In this document: positions 6,885-15,291 of the stretch, in pieces
How the letters are laid out: the number at the start of each line of letters is the position of its first letter
Numbering within the stretch: the stretch's first letter is position 1
Assembly (NCBI GenBank): GCA_002415485.1
Contig: DHYU01000062.1
Coordinates: forward strand, 38,490-89,912
Direction of reading: 5' to 3'
DNA from: Proteobacteria bacterium UBA5122
GTDB taxonomy: Bacteria; Pseudomonadota; Gammaproteobacteria; Tenderiales; Tenderiaceae
Length of the DNA stretch: 51,423 nucleotides
The notes under the pieces: generated by a model
The model's database searches: none
What the model saw: only the letters and a program-made list of their open reading frames with translations
What the model was told of the DNA's origin: nothing
Translations under genes and position numbers: made by a program

Positions 6885-7177
6885 CACCATTGGAAGAACA
6901 GCCCCCCACTCTGAACCCTGCCCACCTCGATAGAACACACGCCCCACCCTATCTTTATCCGACCATTAATCGACCCAAACCCTGTTCTTACCCTTACTTT
7001 AACTGATCTTTAATCGGGTGTTCGTTAGGCGACACGGGCCTCATATATTTGCGCAAGATCAGCATACTTCATGGCCACACTGGCCAACCATAATTCTGAT
7101 CCGTCGGTATTCACGCGCCCCTATTCAAGCGCGACAAGACTTAAAATACAGGCCCGGCGCCGCATCGATTTTTCGCG

Positions 7178-8896
7178 TTAGGTTTTGGCACTATCCGTCA
7201 CTGCTGTGGTTTCAACCACCTCGACCGCGGCGGTTTCAACCGGTGGTGTAACCACCTCAGGTTCAGCCTGCGCGACCGATGACAGGCTCAACAGGTATTG
7301 CATCACATTCACGCTCTTGGCCAGCTGTTCGACCAGACGATGGATACGGCTCAGTTGTTCGTTGGTGAAGGTCATGTCGCGGATCTTGATGCGTTGATGT
7401 GCGCCTGCGACCAGCAGCCGATCCTTCAGTTCGTGATAGGCGTTGTCCACTTGTTCGCGGTGTTTGGCGAAGACCTCGGCATCGTAGTGTTTATCCTGCA
7501 CGTCGCTGAGGCTGATCAGCTCGACCACCTGCGCACGATAGGCGGCGATCGCCTCCATCAGGGCGGGTTCCGATAGCTCGTGAATACGCGATTGCGCGGT
7601 GGCCACAAAGTCCGCCAGATCGGCAACGGTGCCGAGATACTGCGTGGTGCGCAATACCTTGGCCAGGGCCTGCGATACCTTGTCGGGCAATTCGCTGCTG
7701 CCCAGTTGGCCGATAAAGTGTTCGATGTGATTGATCAGCGATTGGATCGCGGCCTTGTCGCTTAACATCTTGTCGCTGGGCGCCAGCTCGCTACTCAGCG
7801 CCCCGAGGGCTATCCGGCGCGTGACCTCTGACACATGACCGAGCTCCAGGTACAAGGCATTGAAGGCCAGCTCCGGTGATGCAATCACGGTTTTATCCAG
7901 ATAACGCGGTTTGCCTTCGATCTCTTCGGCGCTGCGAAAGCAGCCTTCCAGAAAACGCGCCAGGCGCTGTGTGAGCGGCCACATCAATAACACGCCGAGC
8001 ACATTAAACACGGTATGAAACAAGGCCAGGCTGACGGCAGGGATATCATCCATGCCCAGGATGTGACTGGTGCGCGCCACCAGCCATAACATCAGCGGCA
8101 TCAAGACCAGTGCGACGCTTGCGGTCACGACGTTAAAAATGATGTGCGCCGCTGCCACCCGTTTGGCGCTGGGCGTGGCGCCGATCACGGCCAGGGCCGC
8201 GGTGGATGTGGTGCCGATGTTGGCGCCGATGACCATCGCTGCGGCTTCTGGCAAGGCGATGACACCGCCGGTGGCCGCGGTGAGGATGATGGCAATCGCT
8301 GCGCTGGAGGATTGAGTTAGCACCGTCATCACAAAGCCGATGCCGATAAACATGATCATCCCCCACACGCCTTGCGCGGTGTAGGCGCTGACATCGGTGG
8401 TTGCCGCCATGCCTTCAAACGCGGTCTTCAAGACATCGATGCCGATAAAAAACAGGCCAAAGCCGACCAGCGCCCACCCCAGGGCGCCGCGCCGTTTGCG
8501 GGCGCCGGTGAGGCGCAACAACATGCCGATGCCGATCAGCGGCAGGGCAAACAGTTCTATCTTGAATTTGAAGCCGATGGCGGCGACCAGCCAGCCGGTC
8601 ATGGTGGTGCCGACGTTGGCGCCGTAGATCACGCCCAAGGCATGGGCCATCGACAGCAGGCCGGCATTGACGAATCCGATGGTGGCCACGGTCACTGCGC
8701 TCGACGATTGCACGAGGCCGGTAATCGCAATCCCCGACACGATGCCGCGCCCCGGTGTGCGCGTGCCCGCCTTGAGGATATCGCTGAGTGCATCGCCGGC
8801 GGCCAGTTTAAAGCCCTCGGTGATCATGGTGACTGCCAACAAAAACAAACCCAGGCCACCTGCCACCATGCCCAATGTCGTCAACATCTCACTCAT
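7178..8896 (-). CDS. Na+/phosphate cotransporter family protein (NptA/PhoU-fused type)
   Basis: The product (572 residues) has two inverted transport repeats, each with the QSSSA signature (GLVQSSSAVTVATIG and VLTQSSSAAIAIIL), as in sodium-dependent phosphate cotransporters of the SLC34/NptA type. About eight to ten membrane segments cover residues 5-320. The C-terminal 250 residues are soluble and helical, like a PhoU domain. A Pro/Val/Glu-rich tail ends the protein. I chose ATG 8896, preceded by GGGAGAGG; the frame extends 23 codons further upstream without a good start. It lies divergent from the rimB-rimK operon. Phosphate uptake coupled to Na+ at the inner membrane is inferred from the family. 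Confidence 0.85.
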   Translation of the reverse strand: MSEMLTTLGMVAGGLGLFLLAVTMITEGFKLAAGDALSDILKAGTRTPGRGIVSGIAITGLVQSSSAVTVATIGFVNAGLLSMAHALGVIYGANVGTTMTGWLVAAIGFKFKIELFALPLIGIGMLLRLTGARKRRGALGWALVGFGLFFIGIDVLKTAFEGMAATTDVSAYTAQGVWGMIMFIGIGFVMTVLTQSSSAAIAIILTAATGGVIALPEAAAMVIGANIGTTSTAALAVIGATPSAKRVAAAHIIFNVVTASVALVLMPLMLWLVARTSHILGMDDIPAVSLALFHTVFNVLGVLLMWPLTQRLARFLEGCFRSAEEIEGKPRYLDKTVIASPELAFNALYLELGHVSEVTRRIALGALSSELAPSDKMLSDKAAIQSLINHIEHFIGQLGSSELPDKVSQALAKVLRTTQYLGTVADLADFVATAQSRIHELSEPALMEAIAAYRAQVVELISLSDVQDKHYDAEVFAKHREQVDNAYHELKDRLLVAGAHQRIKIRDMTFTNEQLSRIHRLVEQLAKSVNVMQYLLSLSSVAQAEPEVVTPPVETAAVEVVETTAVTDSAKT

Positions 8897-9017
8897 GCCA
8901 CCTCTCCCTGCATCAACTACAGCGCACTGCAGCGCTTGCTTATGGATCAGTCTAGCACTGCGCACCAGGCATCGCTAAACACCGTAAAAAGATGAGACCC
9001 GGCCCAAGGTTTGGCTC

Positions 9018-9023
9018 TATAAT
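9018..9023 (+). promoter_or_regulatory. Possible -10 element for the rimB-rimK operon
   Basis: TATAAT lies 38 bases upstream of the ATG at 9062. No good -35 hexamer is visible at the usual distance, so this is a candidate only. Confidence 0.35.
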
Positions 9024-9061
9024 TCAAACAACTAAACGGTCAATGAAAGGTGCTGACTGTC

Positions 9062-9541
9062 ATGAGCCCCGATCGCGACAACGACCAGCCACTCACCGTG
9101 GGCTGGCGTGAATGGTGTGCCCTGCCCGAGTTGGGTTTGAACCTGATCAAGGCCAAGGTCGATACCGGTGCCCGCACCTCCTGTCTGCATGCATTTGAAG
9201 TTACCCCCTTCACGCGTGATCAGGAACAGTGGGTCGCCTTCTCCATGCATCCCAAACAAAAGAATCGCGCACTGATCAACCGCTGCGAGGCCAGGGTGAT
9301 TGATCAACGTACCGTGACTGACTCCGGCGGTCACCGCGAGCGACGCTACGTGATTGAGACCCTGCTCAGCCTCGGCGGTAAGCAGTGGCCGATCGAGCTC
9401 ACCCTGACCAATCGCGACAGCATGATGTTTCGTATGCTGCTCGGCCGCACCGCCATGACCGATCGCATCATCGTTGATCCCGGCGCCTCGTTTCTGCTTG
9501 GCAGACCGAACAAGGATCAACTTAAACAATGGAATACTTAG
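9062..9541 (+). CDS. RimB-like retropepsin-type protease (ATP-dependent zinc protease family)
   Basis: The 159-residue protein is a single-domain aspartic-protease-like fold. KVDTGARTSCLHA (about 32-44) carries the DTG triad of retropepsins and LLGRTAM (126-132) is the second family motif. The family occurs next to RimK; in Pseudomonas the protein RimB works with RimK in controlling glutamate tails on ribosomal protein S6. I start at ATG 9062, 11 bases after AAAGG; a GTG at 9050 is possible. The TAG stop shares its G with the GGAG that precedes the rimK start 12 bases on, so the two are tightly coupled. The zinc-protease name is historic; metal dependence is not evident here. Confidence 0.8.
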   Translation: MSPDRDNDQPLTVGWREWCALPELGLNLIKAKVDTGARTSCLHAFEVTPFTRDQEQWVAFSMHPKQKNRALINRCEARVIDQRTVTDSGGHRERRYVIETLLSLGGKQWPIELTLTNRDSMMFRMLLGRTAMTDRIIVDPGASFLLGRPNKDQLKQWNT

Positions 9542-9553
9542 GAGCTCGTCATC

Positions 9554-10459
9554 TTGAAAATCGCTATCTTGTCTCGTAACCGCTCACTCTACTCCACCCG
9601 ACGGCTGGTGGAGGCCTGTGAGCAGCGCGGCCATGAGGTGCATGTGATCGATACGCTGCGTTGTTATATGAACATTGCCTCCAACAGCCCGGAGATCCAT
9701 TACAAAGGGGAAAACCTGGTGGGCTTTGATGCGATCATTCCACGCATCGGCGCCTCCATCACGTTTTACGGCACGGCGGTGGTGCGGCAGTTTGAGATGA
9801 TGGGGGTATTTTCGGTCAATGAGTCCGTTGCCATCACCCGTGCGCGCGACAAACTGCGCTCGCTGCAATTGCTGTCGCGCAAGGGCATCGGTCTGCCGAT
9901 CACTGGCTTTGCCCACTCGCCCGATGATATTCAGGACTTGATCAAGATGGTCGGCGGCACACCGCTGGTGATCAAGCTGCTGGAAGGCACGCAAGGCATT
10001 GGCGTGGTGCTGGCCGAAACGCGCAAGGCCGCCGAGAGCGTTATCGAGGCCTTCCTCGGCCTCAATGCCAACATCATGGTGCAGGAATTCATCAAAGAGG
10101 CCGGTGGCGCCGACATCCGTTGTTTTGTCGTCGATGGCAAGGTCATCGCGGCGATGAAACGTCAGGCGGCCGAAGGTGAGTTTCGCTCCAACCTTCATCG
10201 CGGCGGCACCCCTGAGCTGGTCAAGATAACGCCGCAGGAACGCGCCACCGCGGTGAAGGCGGCGCAGGTGATGGGACTGAATGTCGCTGGCGTTGATCTG
10301 TTACGCTCCGACCGCGGGCCGCTGGTGATGGAGGTCAATTCCTCACCGGGCCTCGAAGGCATAGAAAAATCCACCGGCAAGGACATCGCGGGCATGATCG
10401 TCAGCTTCATCGAACGCAACGCCAAACCCAATCGCACCCGTACCAAGGGCAAGGGGTAA
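9554..10459 (+). CDS. rimK: Ribosomal protein S6--L-glutamate ligase RimK
   Basis: The 301-residue protein matches RimK over its whole length: MKIAILSRNRSLYS start, IHYKG, PRIGASITFYGTA, RARDKLRSLQLL, LLEGTQGIGVVLAET (ATP-grasp glycine loop, about 142-156), DIRCFVVDGKV, and EVNSSPGLEGIEK with the metal-binding Glu/Asn near residue 255. RimK uses ATP to add glutamates to the C-terminus of S6 and can make short poly-glutamate. The start is TTG at 9554, set by GGAG nine bases upstream. The gene is the second of a five-gene operon and is followed after two bases by the M14 gene. Confidence 0.92.
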   Translation: MKIAILSRNRSLYSTRRLVEACEQRGHEVHVIDTLRCYMNIASNSPEIHYKGENLVGFDAIIPRIGASITFYGTAVVRQFEMMGVFSVNESVAITRARDKLRSLQLLSRKGIGLPITGFAHSPDDIQDLIKMVGGTPLVIKLLEGTQGIGVVLAETRKAAESVIEAFLGLNANIMVQEFIKEAGGADIRCFVVDGKVIAAMKRQAAEGEFRSNLHRGGTPELVKITPQERATAVKAAQVMGLNVAGVDLLRSDRGPLVMEVNSSPGLEGIEKSTGKDIAGMIVSFIERNAKPNRTRTKGKG

Positions 10460-10461
10460 CG

Positions 10462-11514
10462 ATGCCCAATCGCCGCATCTCGATCAACGGTACAGACATC
10501 ACCGCGGGGACACGCGCCACGATCGACCTGCCGGTGGGCCGGCTCTATACCCATACGCCGATGACCATGCCGGTGCATGTCATCAGTGGCAAACTCAGCG
10601 GTCCGAGATTGTTCATCTGTGCAGCGATCCACGGCGATGAAATCAACGGCGTCGAGATCATCCGCCGCCTGCTGAAACTGCCGGCACTGAAGCGGCTGCG
10701 CGGCACACTGTTTGCTGTACCGATCGTCAATGTGCACGGCCTGCTCAACCATTCCCGTTATCTGCCGGATCGCCGCGATCTGAATCGCAGCTTTCCCGGT
10801 ACCGAGACCGGCTCACTCGCCGGGCGACTCGCCCATCTGTTCATGCAGGAGATCGTCTCCAACTGCAGCCACGGCATCGACATCCATACCGGCGCCATCC
10901 ATCGCAGCAACCTGCCACAGATCCGCGCCAACCTGTCAGATGACGAGACCGCACGCCTGGCGCGCGCCTTTCAGGTACCGGTCATCATCGATGCCAATCT
11001 GCGCGATGGTTCACTGCGCCAGGCCGCCGCCGAATATGGCGTGCCCACCCTGCTCTACGAGGCGGGCGAGGCGCTGCGCTTCGATGAGGTTTCGATCCGC
11101 GCCGGGGTCAACGGCATCGTCAACGTCATGCGCGAACTGGAGATGCTGCCTGCATCACGCGGTAAACAGACGCCGGTGTCGGAGGCCATGGTCGCCCACT
11201 CCAGCTTTTGGGTGCGGGCGTCGGAGAGCGGCATCTTACGCACGGTGGTACCTCTGGGTGGGCGTGTCAAAAAAGGCACCTTGCTGGCGGTGGTGGCCGA
11301 TCCCTTCGGCGAACAAGAGACGCAGATTGTCTCGCCGTGCCACGGGTTGGTGATCGGGCGCAGCAATCTGCCCTTGGTCAACGAGGGCGATGCGATGTTT
11401 CATATCGCCCGTTTTGAAGATGTGGGCGATGTGGCGGCCAAGGTGGACGAATTCCAGGAAGAGCACCTGCCGGAGTTCGAGCCGTCACCGACACCGGACA
11501 GTCCGATTATTTAA
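10462..11514 (+). CDS. M14-type succinylglutamate desuccinylase/aspartoacylase-like protein
   Basis: The 350-residue protein has the zinc-carboxypeptidase-like motifs HGDE (His57, Glu60) and His142 in DIHTG as metal ligands, and DLNRSFPG (106-113) as substrate-binding segment. It resembles the AstE/AspA deacylases that cleave amide bonds to N-acyl amino acids. Residues about 245-320 form a lipoyl-like barrel (SGILRTVVPLGGRVKKG). It begins two bases after the rimK stop and uses AAGGGG within rimK as ribosome-binding site. With a glutamate ligase beside it, a role in trimming gamma- or alpha-linked acylated glutamates is plausible, but the true substrate is unknown. Confidence 0.8.
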   Translation: MPNRRISINGTDITAGTRATIDLPVGRLYTHTPMTMPVHVISGKLSGPRLFICAAIHGDEINGVEIIRRLLKLPALKRLRGTLFAVPIVNVHGLLNHSRYLPDRRDLNRSFPGTETGSLAGRLAHLFMQEIVSNCSHGIDIHTGAIHRSNLPQIRANLSDDETARLARAFQVPVIIDANLRDGSLRQAAAEYGVPTLLYEAGEALRFDEVSIRAGVNGIVNVMRELEMLPASRGKQTPVSEAMVAHSSFWVRASESGILRTVVPLGGRVKKGTLLAVVADPFGEQETQIVSPCHGLVIGRSNLPLVNEGDAMFHIARFEDVGDVAAKVDEFQEEHLPEFEPSPTPDSPII

Positions 11515-11521
11515 GAACACG

Positions 11522-12340
11522 ATGAATATGACCGCAAACAACTCAGATCATTGGTGGGGCCAATTCCAGCTCAGCGAGCACAGCGTGCTTGAATGGCAGC
11601 TGGGGCCACTGACGCTGCGCTGCCGCTATCTCAACGGCGAATGGCAGATCGGCTACCAGCGCGCCCGCGAAGACAACGACGATCAGGACAGTGACTGGCA
11701 ACGCGGCCCCAGCGACGCACCACCAGACGCGCTTGAACATTGCGCACGTTACGTGTTCAACCACACCAACGGCCAACTGCATGTCATGCCGCAACTGCCG
11801 GATCGCGCCCTGGTCTCGCGCCCGCGCCAACCCTTTAACCTCATTGCCGGTGAAGAGGTATTGGTCTATGTCAGCGCACCGCTGTGGCTGACGCTGGATG
11901 TGGGCGAAAAACACCAACGGCTGGATGACCTCGCCATCCAGCGTCCGTCAGACACCTGGTTCGGCCCCTCCACGCTCGAAGGCGAGCTGTGTTACGCCAC
12001 GCGCAGCCACTGCCGCCGCAGCCTGGATGAACTGCCACGCCGCCCTCATCGCGCCATCATCCCGGTCTTGATCCGCAATCATTCCGATAGCCTGCTGCCG
12101 CTGGAGCGCGTCGCCATCCCGGCCCGCTCGTTACCACTCTACGTCGCCGAAGATCAGCGGCTGTGGACGCCCAGCGTCATCCTCGAACGTGAACGCGACG
12201 GTGACATGGCCGCGCTGCGGATCGACGACAAGCCGCCCACCGAGGCAGGCAGATGTCATCCATTGGCATCGCCGCGCGATACCAGCAGCAGCAAACTGTT
12301 TCGTGCCTTCAACACCCTCTTCAAAGCGAGCACATCATGA
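11522..12340 (+). CDS. DUF432 family protein
   Basis: The 272-residue product is soluble, has no signal peptide and resembles DUF432 proteins, mainly beta-strand with conserved NLIAGEEVLVYVSAPLWLTL and RAIIPVLIRNHS segments. DUF432 genes often lie directly before mscS-type genes, as here: its TGA stop overlaps the MscS start in ATGA. I use ATG 11522; ATG 11528 is equally possible. The tail after residue 235 is Ser/Thr-rich and unstructured. Function unknown; coupling to the channel suggests an accessory or osmotic-stress role. Confidence 0.7.
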   Translation: MNMTANNSDHWWGQFQLSEHSVLEWQLGPLTLRCRYLNGEWQIGYQRAREDNDDQDSDWQRGPSDAPPDALEHCARYVFNHTNGQLHVMPQLPDRALVSRPRQPFNLIAGEEVLVYVSAPLWLTLDVGEKHQRLDDLAIQRPSDTWFGPSTLEGELCYATRSHCRRSLDELPRRPHRAIIPVLIRNHSDSLLPLERVAIPARSLPLYVAEDQRLWTPSVILERERDGDMAALRIDDKPPTEAGRCHPLASPRDTSSSKLFRAFNTLFKASTS

Positions 12341-13182
12341 GCGATTTATGGACTGACATCACCGTCTACCTCAGCAGCGATAAACTGTGGGACACCAGTC
12401 GCGCACTGGTACTGGTCGTCGTCGGTTTTGTCTTGGCCAAGGCCGTCAGCTCACTATTGGTCCGCGTCAGCAAACGTCGCCTCGATGCGCATGGTCAACA
12501 ACTATTACAACGTGGCAGCTATTATCTGATCCTCGTTGTCTTCCTGATCTCGGCGCTGCATGAACTGGGCTTCAACCTCAGCGTGCTGCTGGGCGCAGCC
12601 GGCATCCTCACCGTCGCCTTGGGTTTTGCCTCGCAGACCTCCGCCTCCAATCTGATCAGCGGTCTGTTCCTCGTCGCCGAGCGTTCGTTTGGTGTGGGCG
12701 ATGTCATTCGCGTCGGCACCACCACCGGTGAAGTGCTGTCGATCGACCTGCTGTCGGTCAAACTCCGCACCTTCGATAATCTATTCGTGCGCATCCCCAA
12801 CGAATCGTTGATTAAATCGGAAGTGACTACCGTCACCCGCTTCCCGATTCGCCGTTTGGATATCATGATTGGTGTGGCCTACAACGAAGACTTGAAAAAG
12901 GTCCAGGCCGTGCTGGATGACGTGGCAGATAAAAACCCGTTGTGCCTGGAAGAACCAAAACCCCTGTACATCTTCATGAGCTTTGGCGAATCATCGATGG
13001 ACCTGCAATATTCCGTGTGGGCAAAACGCGAAAATTTTCTTGATCTTAAAAACAGTATCCATCGGGAAATCAAAGAGGCCTTCGACGCCAATGGCATTGA
13101 AATTCCATTCCCGCAACGCACCGTACACCACATCACGCACGGCGGCCCCATCCCCCACAGCGAACAACACGCACCGGATTGA
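12337..13182 (+). CDS. MscS-family small-conductance mechanosensitive channel
   Basis: The 281-residue protein has three N-terminal membrane helices (about 20-42, 62-80 and 82-110). The third is the pore helix, with GAAGILTVALGFASQTSASN, matching the MscS Gly/Ala packing pattern. A beta domain follows (VGDVIRV, RIPNESLIKSEVTT) and then an alpha/beta vestibule. MscS channels open under membrane tension and release osmolytes on hypo-osmotic shock. Start ATG 12337 overlaps the DUF432 stop, so the pair is translationally coupled. The 3' end is followed by a strong terminator. Together with RimK and the M14 protein the operon may join peptide/glutamate chemistry to osmotic release. Confidence 0.88.
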   Translation: MSDLWTDITVYLSSDKLWDTSRALVLVVVGFVLAKAVSSLLVRVSKRRLDAHGQQLLQRGSYYLILVVFLISALHELGFNLSVLLGAAGILTVALGFASQTSASNLISGLFLVAERSFGVGDVIRVGTTTGEVLSIDLLSVKLRTFDNLFVRIPNESLIKSEVTTVTRFPIRRLDIMIGVAYNEDLKKVQAVLDDVADKNPLCLEEPKPLYIFMSFGESSMDLQYSVWAKRENFLDLKNSIHREIKEAFDANGIEIPFPQRTVHHITHGGPIPHSEQHAPD

Positions 13183-13201
13183 TTTCTTTTCCGGTTTAAA
13201 C

Positions 13202-13232
13202 AAAACGCCCCGCTAAAATCGCGGGGCGTTTT
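13202..13232. terminator. Bidirectional intrinsic terminator between mscS and phoX
   Basis: AAAACGCCCCGC (13202-13213) and GCGGGGCGTTTT (13221-13232) form a perfect 12-bp stem with a TAAAATC loop. A/T runs at both ends let it serve both the plus-strand mscS operon and the minus-strand phoX gene. Confidence 0.9.
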
Positions 13233-13253
13233 GCTGTTAGTACTATTTAAATG

Positions 13254-15092
13254 CTACGAACCGATGATACCGCCATCCTTGCGCGTAATCACAATCGTGC
13301 AATCACGCGGCACCGTGACACCATCCAACGGTGCGGGGAAATTAGTGAGACGAGGATCACCATTACCTGGATGCTGGGTGTTGATGAACATCGTGCGACG
13401 ATCCGGTGTCACCGTAATCCCCGTGATTTCATCCCCTGCCACACCGGTAAAAAGACGGCGCAGTTCACCTGTCTTGGTATCAGCCACCAACATCTGATTA
13501 TTCAGACCATCCTTTTGACCGCCATCGGTCTGAATAAACAAACGACCATCCGGATCTGCCCACAACCCATCAGGATCGCTATAACTATCCTCTGAGCCAT
13601 GCGTGTCTTTCGCGACCAGGAATATCTCCCATTCAAATGTCGTCCCTACATGCTGATCTGCATCACGCCACTTGATGATATGACCATCTGCGTTTGGTGC
13701 CATTGGGTTGGCCGCATTTGGTTCGGTGCGACGGCTGTTGTTTGTCAGCGTGCAATAGACATCACCATTCGGCGCAACGGTCGTCCACTCAGGACGATCC
13801 ATCGGTGTAGCGCCAAGGATATCCGCAGCCAGACGTGCAAACGTAAGCACTTCAGCCTGGTCGGCAAAGCGTGCCGCCAATGCTGGGTTGTCGATGGTCA
13901 GTTCCAGCCATTCACCGCTGTTATCATCGTTAAAACGTGCAACATACAGCTTGCCGTGATCGAGCGGGTGCTTACCCGCATCGAACATCGAACGCCAATT
14001 GCCTTCTGACACGAATTTGTAGATGTAATCGAAGCGTTGATCATCGCCCATATATCCAACCACACGCCCACCACGACCTTCGGTCAAGGCAATGCCTTCG
14101 TGTTTGAAGCGCCCCAAGGCTGTGCGTTTGACAGGCATTTGATTCGCATCCATCGGATCGATCTCAACAATCCAACCGAAACGGTTTTCTTCGTTGTGAT
14201 AATCAGAATTGGAAAGATCAAAGCGTGCGTCAAATCGGTGCCAACTGTACCCTGCCCCGCCATCGCTAAAACCGTAACGCGCATGTGCTTCATTTGGCGT
14301 CCAGGTCTCATTGGCATTGGTTGCACCAAAATAACCATTGAAATTTTCTTCGCAGGTTAGATAGGTGCCCCAAGGGGTATGACCATTGGCGCAGTTATTC
14401 ACGGTGCCTAACGGAATGTTGCCCGCGCGCGTTTCAAGCAGTGCATGGCCAGCCACAGGGCCGCTAAACGCCACAGGTGTATTGACATGGATGCGGCGGG
14501 CACGGTCACTCACAACCGTCTGCCACTTGCCGTCGATCTTTTTGATTTCAACACACGATACACCATGAGCGTGTTGCGACACTCTCACGTCTTCCAGGCT
14601 TTCTGGCAGCGCCTTACCCAGCACATGTTGGTTGGTGCCAAACTCGTGATTGATCGCCAACATCCCATGATCGTTGGCACCACGATTAAACTTGCCCATT
14701 GCCAAAGGAAAGAACCACATGCCATCGTGCCCAATACCAATCTGCTTCGCCTGATCGGCCGCGTTAGGTGGATATTGATAGGCAGGGCCATTCGGCTCCA
14801 GGGGTTCACCCCATGGGATCAAGACATCGAATTGATACTCTTCTGCGATGCTGGGCCATGCACCACCACCCTCAGCATTCGGGACAGGTGTAAAACCGAT
14901 CAACGCAGTTCCAGCCTGACTATTCCAACCACTGCGACCTGCTGCAACACTGATCGCCGGTGCTGCGAAGAAGCTGGTCACTGCCGCGGCCAGGCCACCC
15001 TTCAACACCTGTCGGCGCGAAATGTTTGCATTCAGTACATCAAAGAAAGGACGATTGTTACTGGGGTTTGAGCTGTTATCGTCATGATTCAT
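13254..15092 (-). CDS. PhoX-family (DUF839) phosphatase, Tat-exported
   Basis: The 612-residue protein begins with a twin-arginine signal: SRRQVLK (25-31), a hydrophobic AAAVTSFFAA stretch and an AIS-type cleavage site. The body shows PhoX/DUF839 features: NHEFGTNQ, HAHGVSCVEI, TCEENFNGYFG, RFGWIVEIDP, LGRFKHEG, and near the end DGLWADPDGRLFIQTDGG. PhoX enzymes are iron/calcium alkaline phosphatases with a beta-propeller, folded in the cytoplasm and exported by Tat. ATG 15092 is preceded by AAGGA; the open frame extends 31 codons upstream. A candidate Pho box lies upstream. Substrate specificity is not visible. Confidence 0.85.
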   Translation of the reverse strand: MNHDDNSSNPSNNRPFFDVLNANISRRQVLKGGLAAAVTSFFAAPAISVAAGRSGWNSQAGTALIGFTPVPNAEGGGAWPSIAEEYQFDVLIPWGEPLEPNGPAYQYPPNAADQAKQIGIGHDGMWFFPLAMGKFNRGANDHGMLAINHEFGTNQHVLGKALPESLEDVRVSQHAHGVSCVEIKKIDGKWQTVVSDRARRIHVNTPVAFSGPVAGHALLETRAGNIPLGTVNNCANGHTPWGTYLTCEENFNGYFGATNANETWTPNEAHARYGFSDGGAGYSWHRFDARFDLSNSDYHNEENRFGWIVEIDPMDANQMPVKRTALGRFKHEGIALTEGRGGRVVGYMGDDQRFDYIYKFVSEGNWRSMFDAGKHPLDHGKLYVARFNDDNSGEWLELTIDNPALAARFADQAEVLTFARLAADILGATPMDRPEWTTVAPNGDVYCTLTNNSRRTEPNAANPMAPNADGHIIKWRDADQHVGTTFEWEIFLVAKDTHGSEDSYSDPDGLWADPDGRLFIQTDGGQKDGLNNQMLVADTKTGELRRLFTGVAGDEITGITVTPDRRTMFINTQHPGNGDPRLTNFPAPLDGVTVPRDCTIVITRKDGGIIGS

Positions 15093-15178
15093 GGTTTTTT
15101 CCTTCACTCCATTGGCGTTCATTGCAGAAAAAATTGGCATCTGGCGCACGGCACCCAACACCGGTATACACATCAACA

Positions 15179-15198
15179 CTAACAATCTGCGATGACAG
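15179..15198 (-). promoter_or_regulatory. Possible Pho box upstream of the PhoX-type gene
   Basis: On the minus strand CTGTCAT (15198-15192) is a perfect Pho-box half. After four bases ATTGTTAG gives a poor second half. The position, about 90 bases before the phosphatase start, suits PhoB control, but the site is incomplete. Confidence 0.3.
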
Positions 15199-15239
15199 AT
15201 GGATGTCTTTTCAATGAACGTTTAACGACAGCCCAAAAC

Positions 15240-15270
15240 ACAAAAGGCCTCGTTAAACGAGGCCTTTTGT
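15240..15270 (-). terminator. Intrinsic terminator after purA
   Basis: ACAAAAGGCCTCGTT and AACGAGGCCTTTTGT form a perfect 15-bp stem around one base (effectively a short loop). It lies 21 bases past the purA stop; its T-rich 3' arm supports termination. Confidence 0.88.
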
Positions 15271-15291
15271 TGATGTCGTTTGCGTACAGGT

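Larger units (their letters stand above)
6635..7177. other. Non-coding region upstream of the DUF5343-HEPN operon
   Basis: About 540 bases separate the DUF5343 start from the stop of the Na/Pi cotransporter gene. It contains the two palindromes and a half-site described separately. From 6887 to 7177 I see no convincing gene: short frames there have no ribosome-binding site and no recognisable product. GTTAGGC at 7024-7030 matches an integron core but has no partner at usable distance. Confidence 0.5.

Noticed and set aside
7024..7183. GTTAGGC at 7024 and GTTAGGT at 7177 as possible attC cores
   Set aside because: Both fit the seven-base core, but no complementary outer core or stem is found at a usable distance; such cores occur by chance about once per kilobase.
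7018..7251. Open frame of 77 codons on the plus strand over the end of the phosphate transporter gene
   Set aside because: No ribosome-binding site, no recognisable product, and it runs antisense into a well-supported gene.
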